Source: Atribacterota bacterium | GTDB lineage: Bacteria; Atribacterota; Phoenicimicrobiia; Phoenicimicrobiales; Stramentimicrobiaceae | Assembly (NCBI GenBank): GCA_028717805.1 | Contig: JAQUNC010000029.1 | Location: 1 to 32,324, forward strand | Reading direction: 5' to 3' | DNA length: 32,324 nucleotides | In this document: positions 1 through 8,557 of the stretch, piece by piece | How positions within the stretch are numbered: the first letter of the stretch is position 1 | Layout: the number at the start of each line of letters is the position of its first letter | Position numbers and translations under genes: made by a program | Notes under the pieces: model-generated | Told to the model about the DNA's origin: nothing | The model's input: only the letters and a program-made list of their open reading frames with translations | The model's database searches: none

Positions 1-1
1 G

Positions 2-334
2 TTAAAAGAATTTCAAATTAAAGGTATCGCCCATATTACCGGAGGCGGTTTCCTTGATAATATTCCCCGTATCCTGCCCGGAGATGTTGCTGTTCGCATA
101 TTTCAAAGTAATTGGCCTATCCCACCTATTTTTAAATTAATTCAGGAGAAGGGGAAGATTGCTATTTCAGAAATGTTCCATACTTTTAATATGGGTATAG
201 GAATGGTCATAGTAGTAGCTCCAGAAGATCAGAAAGCTATATTGAATAGATTACATCAACTACAAGAGTCAGCATATATTATAGGTATGGTAATAAAGAA
301 GACCAAAAAGGACATGGCAATCTATATAACTTGA
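2..334 (+). CDS. purM: Phosphoribosylformylglycinamidine cyclo-ligase (AIR synthetase), C-terminal part
   Basis: This open frame enters from the left edge, so only the last 110 codons are present. PurM makes aminoimidazole ribotide from FGAM with ATP in the cytoplasm, in de novo purine synthesis. The remnant carries the signature of the PurM C-terminal lobe: an early ITGGGFLDNIPRILP stretch, then EMFHTFNMGIGMV, both characteristic of bacterial PurM. The frame ends in TGA at 332-334. purN follows on the same strand after an unusually long gap of 236 bases; in many bacteria these genes abut or overlap. The family assignment is firm even though the N-terminal ATP-binding half lies outside the window. 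Confidence 0.93.
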   Translation, partial: LKEFQIKGIAHITGGGFLDNIPRILPGDVAVRIFQSNWPIPPIFKLIQEKGKIAISEMFHTFNMGIGMVIVVAPEDQKAILNRLHQLQESAYIIGMVIKKTKKDMAIYIT

Positions 335-570
335 AATTAAGGATTTAATAATCGTTAATATAATTCACCTATTAAAGGAACTTTTACTTATCTACTTCCT
401 TTAGAGTATTGTCCATATTAAGTTAAAAATAAAAAGCAGAGATTAAGATAACTTATTAGACACTAATTAGTAATGATCATTGTAATTGGACTTATATGGG
501 TATTAGTTTAGGTGTAGTAGAATATTATGATATAAATATTATTAATTATTAATCAAGGAAATAAGAAATT

Positions 571-1176
571 ATGATTAGTATTGCGGTTTTGGTTTCAGGG
601 AGAGGAAGTAATCTCCAGGCTATTATTAATGCCATAAAGAAAGGCAGAATTAATGGGGAAATAAAATTAGTTCTATGTGATAATCCCAGGGCTTATGCCT
701 TACAGAGAGCGAAAAAAAATAATATCAAAATCCAGGTTGTACATTATAAAATGTTTAGCAGTAAAGAGGAATATGAGCAGGAAATCATAAAGCATCTTGA
801 TAGTAATAAAATTGATCTTATAGTTCTGGCAGGATATATGCGTTTATTGAGTCCTAGTTTTGTTAAAAAATATCATTACCGTATTATAAATATTCATCCT
901 GCTTTATTACCAGCTTTTCCGGGATTGCATGCTCAGAGGCAAGCACTGGAATATGGTGTTAAAGTAAGCGGCTGCACAGTGCATTTTGTTGATGAAGGAG
1001 TTGATAGTGGACCAATCATTTTGCAAAAAGCGGTGGAAGTAAAACAATTTGATGATGAGGAATCCCTCTCCCGGAGAATATTGAAATATGAACATCAACT
1101 TTTACCAAGAGCTATTCAATTATTTGCCCAGGGTAAAATTGAAATAATTAAGGATAGGATTTATCTAAAAGATTAG
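571..1176 (+). CDS. purN: Phosphoribosylglycinamide formyltransferase (GART)
   Basis: PurN transfers the formyl group of 10-formyl-tetrahydrofolate to glycinamide ribonucleotide, the third step of de novo purine synthesis, in the cytoplasm. The 201-residue length is normal. Seen directly: the phosphate-binding GRGSN motif at residues 10-14, the folate-site motif NIHPALLPAFPG, and VHFVDEGVDSGPII. N107, H109 and D145 occupy the places of the known catalytic Asn-His-Asp triad. The ATG start has an AAGGA-type ribosome site about 11 bases upstream and the N-terminus begins directly with the first beta strand, so the start is well placed. It follows purM in the expected pathway order. Confidence 0.96.
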   Translation: MISIAVLVSGRGSNLQAIINAIKKGRINGEIKLVLCDNPRAYALQRAKKNNIKIQVVHYKMFSSKEEYEQEIIKHLDSNKIDLIVLAGYMRLLSPSFVKKYHYRIINIHPALLPAFPGLHAQRQALEYGVKVSGCTVHFVDEGVDSGPIILQKAVEVKQFDDEESLSRRILKYEHQLLPRAIQLFAQGKIEIIKDRIYLKD

Positions 1177-1234
1177 AATATCTTTCGAAATATCTACCAT
1201 GAGAGGCCAAGTAACTATTCAGGAGGATATTTTT

Positions 1235-2458
1235 ATGAAAATTACTCACGATTTAGCCCAACAGATTGTTGATCGGACAATAAGTATTATTGGGAAGAAT
1301 ATCAACATCATGGATGAAAATGGATTTATTATCGGAACTGGGGATAGAAGTCGACTAAATCAATATCACGAAGGCGCAGCCCTGGTTATTAAGAATAAGG
1401 AAAAAATGTTTATTTATCCGGAAAATGAAAATCATTTAGTTGGTGTTAAACCGGGGGTCAATTTGCCTATAGAGGATAATAATGAGATTATTGGTGTGGT
1501 AGGTATCACTGGTAATCCTGATGAAGTTGGTCCTTTTGGAGAGATTATCAAGATGGCTGTTGAGATGATGTTGCAACAGGAATTTCTATTGAAAGAGATT
1601 GCCTTAGAGAGTCAGGCTAAGGAGAATTTTATTCACGACCTAATTTCAGGTAGAGTAGGAAATGATAAGGATTTATTTATTGCCAGAGGTAATATTGTTG
1701 GCTATGATATTACCATTCCCAGAGTTGCACTTTCAGTAAATATCTATCGTTTTGAAAAAACAACTCGTAATAGCATAAGAGATCATAGTGGATTAAAAGA
1801 AGGTGAAATTTATTTGCAGAGATTAAAGAATGATATTTTAAGGACAATCCGAGATCTTTTTCAACATCAACCTCAGGATATTGTGTCTTATGTCGGAGGA
1901 GATCGCTTTGTAGTCCTTAAAACCATCAATATTGGTAATAAGCCAGAAATTATTAGAGCTAAATTAATAAAAATAAGTAATCAGATAAAGGAGGCAATTT
2001 TAATCCAGCGAAAATTTGTTGCTTCAATTGGTATGGGAGAATATCATCCTGGCATTAAAGGTATAATGCATTCCTATCAAGAAGCCTGTCGTGCTATTGA
2101 AATAGGAGATAAGGTAAATAGTAAAATTGGTATTCACCATATTGCTGATTTAGGTATTTATCGATTATGTGCAGAACTTAATCCAGAAATAAGAAATAAT
2201 TATATTAAAAATATTTTTAAAAAAGATATAAATAATAAAAGAAAAGAGCTAAAAGCTATTTTTTGGGATACCCTTCAGGTTTTTTTTGAAAATAATCTGA
2301 GTATAACTAACACAAGTAAAGCTATTTTTGTTCATCGTAATACACTTCTTTATCGTTTAGAAAAGATTAGACATGCCACCGGTTTAGATCCGCGTAAGTT
2401 TAATGAGGCTATTCAATTGTATATAGCACTGAAGATGAAGCATTTTCAAGAAGAATAG
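1235..2458 (+). CDS. cdaR: CdaR-family sugar diacid / glycerate transcriptional regulator
   Basis: The 407-residue protein has the CdaR architecture. An N-terminal diacid-recognition domain (about 3-135) includes IMDENGFIIGTGDRSR and the VVGITGNPDEV stretch. A GGDEF-like middle region follows, and a C-terminal helix-turn-helix of the CdaR/PucR type (about 349-400) contains FVHRNTLLYRLEKI. In E. coli CdaR activates galactarate, glucarate and glycerate genes; the effector here is not proven. An in-frame ATG at 1199 would add 12 residues but lacks a ribosome site. The ATG at 1235 sits 8 bases behind AGGAGG (1221-1226) and starts at the usual family N-terminus. It is followed by a glycerate kinase and a TRAP transporter, which it probably controls. 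Confidence 0.88.
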   Translation: MKITHDLAQQIVDRTISIIGKNINIMDENGFIIGTGDRSRLNQYHEGAALVIKNKEKMFIYPENENHLVGVKPGVNLPIEDNNEIIGVVGITGNPDEVGPFGEIIKMAVEMMLQQEFLLKEIALESQAKENFIHDLISGRVGNDKDLFIARGNIVGYDITIPRVALSVNIYRFEKTTRNSIRDHSGLKEGEIYLQRLKNDILRTIRDLFQHQPQDIVSYVGGDRFVVLKTINIGNKPEIIRAKLIKISNQIKEAILIQRKFVASIGMGEYHPGIKGIMHSYQEACRAIEIGDKVNSKIGIHHIADLGIYRLCAELNPEIRNNYIKNIFKKDINNKRKELKAIFWDTLQVFFENNLSITNTSKAIFVHRNTLLYRLEKIRHATGLDPRKFNEAIQLYIALKMKHFQEE

Positions 2459-2485
2459 AATTTAATCCAGTTATATTTTTTTATA

Positions 2486-2505
2486 ATTTGTATATACCTA
2501 CAAAT
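2486..2505. promoter_or_regulatory. Inverted repeat, candidate operator
   Basis: ATTTGTA (2486-2492) and TACAAAT (2499-2505) form perfect 7-base arms around a 6-base spacer. It lies in the 186-base gap between the cdaR-like regulator and the glycerate kinase gene, a natural place for autoregulation or pathway control. That a regulator binds it is inference, and AT-rich DNA produces such repeats by chance fairly often. Confidence 0.35.
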
Positions 2506-2527
2506 AATTTGCAAAAATATAGGGATA

Positions 2528-2555
2528 ATTTTGTCATATTATCTAATGATAAAAT
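2528..2555. promoter_or_regulatory. Second inverted repeat upstream of the glycerate kinase gene
   Basis: ATTTTGTCAT (2528-2537) and ATGATAAAAT (2546-2555) are 10-base arms pairing at 9 of 10 positions, separated by 8 bases. The centre lies about 103 bases before the kinase start, a distance compatible with an activator site. No binding site consensus for this CdaR is known to me, so the assignment rests on position and symmetry. Confidence 0.4.
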
Positions 2556-2644
2556 TCTACATAATATCTACAATTATTAAAGGTACTAATAAAAATTTAT
2601 ATTTTTGTTAATTTATAAGTCAGTAAAAGGAAAGTAAAAAATTA

Positions 2645-3787
2645 ATGAAGATTGTTATTGCCCCTGATTCCTTTAAAGGTAGTTTAAGCGCTATTGAAGT
2701 TTCAGAAGCGATAGCGCAAGGTGTAAAACAGGTTTATCCAGCTGCCATAGCGGAGAAGGTACCAATGGCCGATGGAGGAGAAGGTACCGTTGAATGTTTA
2801 GTAAATGCCACTCAGGGAAAGATATATCAACAAGAAGTAATAGGACCTCTTGGTGAACCTGTGTTAGCCAACTTTGGTATCCTTGGTGACGAGGTAACTG
2901 CTGTAATTGAAATGGCTTCTGCCTCCGGGCTTCCTCTTGTTCCCTCCGAGAGAAAAAATCCCTTAATTACTACAACCTTTGGTACGGGTCAATTAATCAA
3001 GAGTGCACTTGATTATGGATGCCATAAGATGATTATCGGTATTGGAGGAAGCGCTACCAATGACGGAGGAGCAGGAATGTTACAGGCATTAGGAATACAT
3101 TTACTTGATGAGAATGATAAGGAAATAGGATTTGGAGGAGTACAGCTATCTTATTTAAATCGGATTGATCTTTCTGAGATTGATCATCGAGTAAAAGAAA
3201 CCAGCTTCCTGGTAGCTTCTGATGTTCAAAATCCTTTATGTGGTCCTACCGGTGCTTCCAACATATATGGTCCTCAAAAAGGCGCAACAGGAGAGATGGT
3301 TAAGATTCTCGATGAAGCGTTATACCATCTTGCTGATGTTATTAAACGTGATTTAGGCAAAGATATAAAGAATATTCCAGGTGCCGGAGCTGCAGGAGGA
3401 TTGGGTGCTGGATTAATGGCTTTTTTAGATGCAGAACTAAAACCCGGTATAGATATAGTTATAGATACTGTTCATCTGGAGCAAAAGTTAAAAGATGCAA
3501 ATTTAGTGATTACTGGCGAGGGTGAAATAAATGGTTCTACGATTTATGGTAAAACTCCTATTGGGGTAGCCAGAATAGCAAAAAAATATAGCATACCAGT
3601 AGTATCAATCAGTGCATTAATAGATAATTCTGGCTGGATAGTAAAAGAACATGGAATTGATTATCTAATCAAACCAGAGAATCCTTCAATGAGCTTAGAA
3701 TTTTCTAAATTGAAGAAAATTGAACTATTGAGTAAAACAATTTCAGCTTTTCTAAGAAAAAATGGTAAAATATTAATAAGAGAATAA
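2645..3787 (+). CDS. garK: Glycerate 2-kinase (GarK/GlxK family)
   Basis: This enzyme phosphorylates D-glycerate, family 1 members giving 2-phosphoglycerate, and so feeds sugar-diacid or glyoxylate-derived glycerate into lower glycolysis. The 380-residue length is normal. Family hallmarks seen: N-terminal MKIVIAPDSFKGSLSA, ADGGEGTVE at 42-50, GIGGSATNDGGAG at 132-144, SDVQNPLCGPTGAS at 192-205, and TGEGEINGSTIYGKTPIG at 290-307. The start is supported by AAAGGAAAG about 10 bases upstream. It lies behind a CdaR-type regulator and ahead of a TRAP transporter; in E. coli garK belongs to the CdaR regulon. The context therefore supports uptake and use of a sugar acid or glycerate. Confidence 0.94.
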   Translation: MKIVIAPDSFKGSLSAIEVSEAIAQGVKQVYPAAIAEKVPMADGGEGTVECLVNATQGKIYQQEVIGPLGEPVLANFGILGDEVTAVIEMASASGLPLVPSERKNPLITTTFGTGQLIKSALDYGCHKMIIGIGGSATNDGGAGMLQALGIHLLDENDKEIGFGGVQLSYLNRIDLSEIDHRVKETSFLVASDVQNPLCGPTGASNIYGPQKGATGEMVKILDEALYHLADVIKRDLGKDIKNIPGAGAAGGLGAGLMAFLDAELKPGIDIVIDTVHLEQKLKDANLVITGEGEINGSTIYGKTPIGVARIAKKYSIPVVSISALIDNSGWIVKEHGIDYLIKPENPSMSLEFSKLKKIELLSKTISAFLRKNGKILIRE

Positions 3788-4114
3788 ATTGAGTTATAGA
3801 TAATAAATAAATGAACTTTTATTAATTACATAGTTTCAAGAACAAAAACATTGTGGAAAATAAATTGTTTCAAATAAACTACAGTTATAGCAAAAATAAC
3901 CTCACATTAATCCCTTGTTTAATATAACAACGTTACAGAATTACAATTGAAAGAAAGTATTTATATTTTAGCAATTCCAAGTAATTCATTCTATTATCGT
4001 TTACTGCTCTTATTAACAAGAAAAAGTTACTGAAAAAATTCAAAAGGGAGGTGATTAAAAGACTATATTTTTATGAAAATAATAGAATAGTATTTAAATA
4101 TTAGGAGGTTAATG
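3788..4114. other. Intergenic stretch with an orphan Shine-Dalgarno sequence
   Basis: No gene is visible. The only clear element is a strong anti-16S match, GGGAGGTGAT at 4046-4055, about 60 bases before the real dctP start, which has its own AGGAGGT at 4103-4109. A GTG inside the orphan site would open a 17-codon frame ending in TAG at the real ribosome site, but the start would overlap its own ribosome site, so I do not call it. I see no convincing promoter or terminator. Confidence 0.4.
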
Positions 4115-5155
4115 ATGTTGAAGTTTAATAATAAAATGTTAATATTTGTTTTCTTGGTAGTTGCTTTTCTAATTATAGGCTCAATTAATGCTTTAGCGCA
4201 GGATAAGATTATTTGGAAATCTTCCGGTCATGGCCCTGCTACCGATCCATCTCAAATTTATCATGATAAACTATGTGAAGCAATTACGATAGCCAGTGGA
4301 GGTAGATTAGAAGTTCAAGCTTTTGTGGGTGGTTCGGTTATCCCCGCAACACAAGAACTTAATGGAGTTAGCGAAGGCGTATTAGATATGTGTTATACCT
4401 GTCCTATGTACAATTTAGATAAGTGGCCTTCAGCCGGATTAATTAGCTCAAGGCCAGGTGGGCTTCCTGGAGAGGCATTGCGAACTTGGTTTAATTATGC
4501 TGGTGGTGCAGAATTAATGAACAAAATGATGGAAGGATTTAATGTCCTGACCTTCCCCGGAGCTTTATCCCCTCTACCAGAAGAAGTTTTCCTCCATTCT
4601 AAGAGAGAAATAAAGACTGCAGGGGATATAAAAGGTTTGAAGATTCGTGCCTCTGGTGACGCAGGAGAAGTTTTAAATAGAATGGGAGCTTCTGTAGTAT
4701 TTTTACCAGGTGGTGAACTTTATGAAGCGATGCAGAGAGGCACTATTGATGCCTTTGAATATTCCACACTAGCTTCTAACTGGGATATGCATTTCAATGA
4801 AATTGCTGAATATGTAATTCTTTCTCCTTCCCGCGCTCCAAGTGATCCCCAGTGCTTCTTTGTGAATAAGGATTCCTGGGAAAAACTTCCGGATGATCTC
4901 AAGCGGTTAGTACAAGATTTAATTGATAAGTGGACTCAAGCCCAGCATGAATATTTAGTTTATCAATCTATTTTAGCACTTGATAAATTTAAAGAATATG
5001 GCTGTACAGTTTATAAACTTCCTCCAGAAGTAGAAGAAGCATTGTCTACTGAAGCAAAAAAATATTACGAAGAAAAAGCAGCAAAAGAAGACCAAGTATA
5101 TTGTGATATTCTAGAATCTATGAACAAATATTGGCAGGCTTACTCTAATAAATAA
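4115..5155 (+). CDS. dctP: TRAP transporter substrate-binding protein, TakP-like DctP family
   Basis: This extracytoplasmic binding protein delivers a carboxylate substrate to the DctQM permease. It has a hydrophobic leader (residues 8-27) with a signal peptidase I site after INALA (A28) and no lipobox cysteine. The core has the TakP-type pattern PATQELNGVSEGVLDM, then GLKIR with R178 (the arginine that usually clamps the substrate carboxylate), LPGGELYEAMQRGTIDAFEYS and later FVNKDSWEKLPDDL. TakP relatives bind 2-oxo acids; the EW pair of the TakP pocket is EY here, so the substrate may differ. Two ATGs occur, at 4112 and 4115. The second is 6 bases behind AGGAGG (the first only 3), so I prefer 4115. 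dctQ follows after 34 bases. Confidence 0.93.
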   Translation: MLKFNNKMLIFVFLVVAFLIIGSINALAQDKIIWKSSGHGPATDPSQIYHDKLCEAITIASGGRLEVQAFVGGSVIPATQELNGVSEGVLDMCYTCPMYNLDKWPSAGLISSRPGGLPGEALRTWFNYAGGAELMNKMMEGFNVLTFPGALSPLPEEVFLHSKREIKTAGDIKGLKIRASGDAGEVLNRMGASVVFLPGGELYEAMQRGTIDAFEYSTLASNWDMHFNEIAEYVILSPSRAPSDPQCFFVNKDSWEKLPDDLKRLVQDLIDKWTQAQHEYLVYQSILALDKFKEYGCTVYKLPPEVEEALSTEAKKYYEEKAAKEDQVYCDILESMNKYWQAYSNK

Positions 5156-5189
5156 TATTATTAATAAATAACAAGGAGTTTACAATTAA

Positions 5190-5714
5190 ATGCTGACCTT
5201 AAAAAAGATACTAATTGCTATTGATTCAATAAGTAAATTAGCCGCATCCGGGGCAAAATGGTTTGCCTGGCTCCTTGTTCTGGTAGGCGCATATGATACC
5301 ATTTCCAGACATTTCTTTAATGCGCCTACCATTTGGGCTTATGATACTTTATGTATATCCGGCGGTATACTATATGTTCTGGGATGGGCTTATGATTATT
5401 TATGTGATTCTCATACTAGAGTAGATTTATTCTATCGAAAGTTATCACCAAAAAAGCAAGCATTAATGAATGTTATTTCTTCTCTATTCCTTTTTTTCCC
5501 TATAGTTATTGCTTTACTCACTGTGTCAATAAACTGGGCAATTAGGGCATGGAGAATTAATGAAAAGATGATTTCCACCTTCTGGTATCCACCTGCAGCT
5601 CCCTATAGAACCGTTTTTACTCTAGGAATATTAATATTGTTGCTACAGGGTGTAGCGAACTTTATTAGAGATATATATTTTATAATAAGAGGTGAACCAC
5701 TTGATAGCACTTAG
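5190..5714 (+). CDS. dctQ: TRAP transporter small permease (DctQ)
   Basis: DctQ is the small membrane subunit of a TRAP transporter; it partners with DctM for sodium-driven uptake of substrate handed over by DctP. The 174 residues contain about four hydrophobic segments (roughly 20-40, 50-70, 93-115 and 133-155). The polar DTISRHFFNAPTIWAYD loop after the first segment is typical of the family. AAGGAG stands 11 bases before the ATG. The gene lies between dctP and dctM, and its last codons overlap the start of dctM, which suggests translational coupling. Sequence conservation is low in this family, so the call rests on length, topology and gene order together. Confidence 0.92.
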   Translation: MLTLKKILIAIDSISKLAASGAKWFAWLLVLVGAYDTISRHFFNAPTIWAYDTLCISGGILYVLGWAYDYLCDSHTRVDLFYRKLSPKKQALMNVISSLFLFFPIVIALLTVSINWAIRAWRINEKMISTFWYPPAAPYRTVFTLGILILLLQGVANFIRDIYFIIRGEPLDST

Positions 5715-7041
5715 TCCAGAAATGATTACTGTCTTAATGTTAGGAGGAGTTTTAACTTTAGTCTTAACTGGTTTTCCTATTGGCCTGGTAATAGGTAGTG
5801 TGGCTTTTTTGGTTGGCACTATAATATTTGGACCTAAAATTACCTTCAATATACTTTATTCAAGGCTTTATGAATTAACCCTAAATTATCCTTATTTAGC
5901 TGTACCTCTGTTTACTTTTATGGGAGTGATACTTGAAAATTCAGGAATAGCTGAGGATTTATATAATGCATTGTATGAATGGCTAAGTGGATTCAAAGGT
6001 GGATTAGCTGTAGTTACTATTATAGTAGGCACACTCCTTGCAGCCTGTTTAGGGACTATCACTGCTTCTGTAACTATATTAACACTTATTGCTCTGGCTC
6101 CAATGATTAAGAGAGGTTATGATAAGTCTATAGCTACTGGCTCAATTGTTGCTGCTGGTACCCTGGGTATACTTATACCTCCAAGTATTATGTTGGTGGT
6201 GTATGGTCCCCAAGCTGGTGTATCAGTTGGTAAAATGTTTATGGGAGCAATTTTCCCTGGTCTCATTCTTTCCGGTTTATATATTACATATATAACCATT
6301 CGCTGTGCATTAAATCCAAAATTAGGACCACCTATTCCTGAAGAAGAAAGACATAAAATATCATATAGAGAAAAAACACTAAAACTGTTAAAGGCTGTAG
6401 CTCCTACTTTGTTAATTATCATAGCAGTATTAGGAACTATTTATACCGGCATTGCTCCTCCTACTGAGGCTGCAGCGATGGGAAGTTTAGCAGTAGTAAT
6501 CTTAGCTATTCTTTACCGAAAGTTTACCTGGAACTTAATTAAGCATAGTGCCATGGAAGTGCTACGAGTTAGTGCATTTGTTCTTCTAATTGCAGGCTTA
6601 AGTTATGCTTTTGTAGGGGTATTTATGAGTGCAGGCTGTGGAGGAGTGGTTACCAATTTGATTATGGCTGTACCTGGTGGGAGGTGGGGGGCGTTTGCCA
6701 TGGTTATGTTGATTGTATTTGTTTTAGGGATGTTTATCGAGTGGATAGGTATAGTTTTTATTATTGTTCCAGTTTTCTCACCTATACTTCTAAAATTGGG
6801 ATTTGATCCTTTATGGGCTGCGATGATGATTTGTATTAACTTGCAAATGGCATTTCAAACACCACCTATGGCGATGTCTATCTTTGTCTGTCGAGGGACT
6901 GCTCCCAAAGAATTAGGTGTTACTATGGCTGATATCATAAAAGGAGTGGTTCCTTTTATAATCTTGATAATATTTTGTCTGATACTTTGTATTGTATTCC
7001 CACAGATTATTACCTGGTTACCAGAAAAAATGATTGGTTAA
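5701..7041 (+). CDS. dctM: TRAP transporter large permease (DctM)
   Basis: DctM is the transport-catalysing membrane subunit of the TRAP system, with about 12 hydrophobic segments across some 446 residues. Recognisable family stretches are GLVIGSVAFLVGT near the N-terminus, TLLAACLGTITASVTILTLIALAPM followed by GTLGILIPPSIMLVVYG, and PTEAAAMGSLAVV in the second half. A TTG at 5701 has AGAGGTG (5689-5694) 6 bases upstream and is preferred. A GTG at 5692 would add three residues but has no ribosome site. The start lies inside the end of dctQ. With cdaR, garK, dctP and dctQ it completes an uptake and catabolism unit. The end faces a convergent gene 50 bases away. Confidence 0.94.
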   Translation: MIALSPEMITVLMLGGVLTLVLTGFPIGLVIGSVAFLVGTIIFGPKITFNILYSRLYELTLNYPYLAVPLFTFMGVILENSGIAEDLYNALYEWLSGFKGGLAVVTIIVGTLLAACLGTITASVTILTLIALAPMIKRGYDKSIATGSIVAAGTLGILIPPSIMLVVYGPQAGVSVGKMFMGAIFPGLILSGLYITYITIRCALNPKLGPPIPEEERHKISYREKTLKLLKAVAPTLLIIIAVLGTIYTGIAPPTEAAAMGSLAVVILAILYRKFTWNLIKHSAMEVLRVSAFVLLIAGLSYAFVGVFMSAGCGGVVTNLIMAVPGGRWGAFAMVMLIVFVLGMFIEWIGIVFIIVPVFSPILLKLGFDPLWAAMMICINLQMAFQTPPMAMSIFVCRGTAPKELGVTMADIIKGVVPFIILIIFCLILCIVFPQIITWLPEKMIG

Positions 7042-7050
7042 TGGTATTTG

Positions 7051-7072
7051 AATATACTTCAAGCAGTATATT
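7051..7072 (+). terminator. Weak hairpin after dctM, possible terminator
   Basis: AATATACT (7051-7058) and AGTATATT (7065-7072) pair perfectly around TCAAGC, followed by only two more T residues. It lies in the 50-base gap between the convergent dctM and ATP-grasp genes. The stem is AT-rich and the T tract is short, so termination is only plausible. Confidence 0.35.
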
Positions 7073-7091
7073 TTAATCTGAATATTAAATA

Positions 7092-8213
7092 TCAACTATA
7101 TCCTGTATCTTCTGAAAATACTTCAATTAATTGGTCACCCGCATGGGGATATAATCTTTCTTTAAGAGGAGTAATTAGTTCTTCCAGATACTGGCTAGGA
7201 ACTAGATTATTTCTTACCATACTCTCATAAAAGACAATCTTAATTAGCTGACTATGGGATAATCCTACTTTACTAGCCATAAAAGTTACAGATCCATGTA
7301 CCGAAAGAGAGGGAGTACCATTTATATCAATAACATAAAGATTGTCTTCCTGGTCTTTTTTAATGTCCAGGCGAATGATATCATTAGCTTTGACCGCCAG
7401 GAAACTTTTTACCGAGATGTCAACTAGAGGGGAGAACAAAATATGTTTGTGTCCAATTATTTTAAACTGGTTTTGCATTCTATATTCTTTGTTCTTTGTT
7501 CTGGTATAACGAATTCCCCAGTTTTCCGGAAAAGCGATAATGGGTAAGACATATTTAGTTTCACCACCCAATACTCCAACTGTAAATTCCTGTCCTGGTA
7601 GATATTGTTCAATAATTATTTTTTCTAGACCCAATGTCCTTTTTAAATATTCAATTTTGTGCTTTAGTTCAGTCAGATTATGAACAACTGATTTTGGAGT
7701 GATTCCTATGCTATCTCCCCCACCTGCCGGTTTAATCATTAAGGGGTATCCTATGCGTTCAATCTCCCGTAATAGCTGTTTTTTTCGAAAGCGGTTATGA
7801 AGATCAAACACAAAATGTTTGGGAACTGGAATACTATATTCCTGTAATTTTTGATAGGTAAAGTCTTTATTTCGACATATTTCCATACTTTCAATACTGG
7901 CATGGCTGGAGGGAATATTATGAGTTTTTAATTGTTCTCGAACTTGAGCAGCACCATAGCCATTATACAAAGTATGGGGGTAATCTTTAAAACCTTCCGC
8001 CAGGACAAAGGCAAAATCAATGGGATAGTTATCCATAATAAAACTATCTAGTTGTTCCGGATTATAAAGATCTAGTGATAAAATATTACATTTTGTTTTC
8101 ATCAATGCTTCACGAATAGCCTGTACATCAGTATCCAAGGTACATTCTCGAAACAAACCATATTTATATTTTTTACTTACTTGATTATAGACAAACAAAA
8201 TCTTTTTTGGCAA
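7092..8213 (-). CDS. D-Ala-D-Ala ligase-like ATP-grasp protein of unknown substrate
   Basis: The protein (about 373 residues) is an ATP-grasp ligase of the Ddl type: it should activate a carboxylate with ATP and join it to an amine. Seen: GYPLMIKPAGGGDSIGI (about 155-171), resembling the Ddl lysine and mobile-loop region; EFTVGVLGG (about 209-217); and a metal-binding end RLDI...LYVIDINGTPSL (about 281-302). The last corresponds to the EIN-T-PG motif of Ddl but is changed to DINGTPS. That change and the isolated location argue against an ordinary peptidoglycan Ddl. The longest frame begins with GTG at 8222, which overlaps its own ribosome site. A TTG at 8213 has GGGGAG 9 bases upstream and gives MPKKILFVYN, so I prefer it. 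It is not in an operon with cell-wall genes here. Confidence 0.75.
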   Translation of the reverse strand: MPKKILFVYNQVSKKYKYGLFRECTLDTDVQAIREALMKTKCNILSLDLYNPEQLDSFIMDNYPIDFAFVLAEGFKDYPHTLYNGYGAAQVREQLKTHNIPSSHASIESMEICRNKDFTYQKLQEYSIPVPKHFVFDLHNRFRKKQLLREIERIGYPLMIKPAGGGDSIGITPKSVVHNLTELKHKIEYLKRTLGLEKIIIEQYLPGQEFTVGVLGGETKYVLPIIAFPENWGIRYTRTKNKEYRMQNQFKIIGHKHILFSPLVDISVKSFLAVKANDIIRLDIKKDQEDNLYVIDINGTPSLSVHGSVTFMASKVGLSHSQLIKIVFYESMVRNNLVPSQYLEELITPLKERLYPHAGDQLIEVFSEDTGYS

Positions 8214-8557
8214 TAGAATCACTCCCCTTATTTAGATTAATATAGGACAGCAAATGAACAATTGTTAGGGAAATAAAGGAAAAGCTATTGTAAAGCAAAT
8301 TAATAGAAGTAGTATTGCCAGCAATATGAAGATAATCGATTAGTAAGATTTAAAAAAGAAAAATTATTTTTTAAAGAATTACTATTCTTATAAGATACCC
8401 ATAATATTAATTTCTTCAAATTAGATCCTTAAAAATTGTGATATCTAGATTAGTATAATGATTAAGCAATAATATTATACTATAAAATTGATAAAATCCA
8501 CAACAAATTTTAGTGTTAAAATAGAATGTATTTACCAGCTAAAAATAGTCCAACAAG
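8214..8557. other. Intergenic leader region of the ATP-grasp gene
   Basis: This stretch separates two minus-strand genes. It contains a candidate minus-strand promoter (8474-8503), which would leave a leader of about 260 bases before the ATP-grasp start. I see no open frame of note, no clear terminator after trkH and no recognised riboswitch. Confidence 0.4.
8474..8503 (-). promoter_or_regulatory. Candidate sigma-70 type promoter for the ATP-grasp gene
   Basis: On the minus strand TTGTGG (8503-8498) is followed after 18 bases by TATAAT (8479-8474). The -10 box is perfect and the -35 box matches 3-4 of 6 bases. In AT-rich DNA TATAAT alone is weak evidence, but the pair lies upstream of a gene that needs its own promoter. 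Confidence 0.4.

Noticed and set aside
4049-4105. 17-codon leader peptide beginning GTG upstream of dctP
   Set aside because: The GTG is part of the ribosome-site sequence itself, leaving no spacing, and the peptide has no recognisable features.
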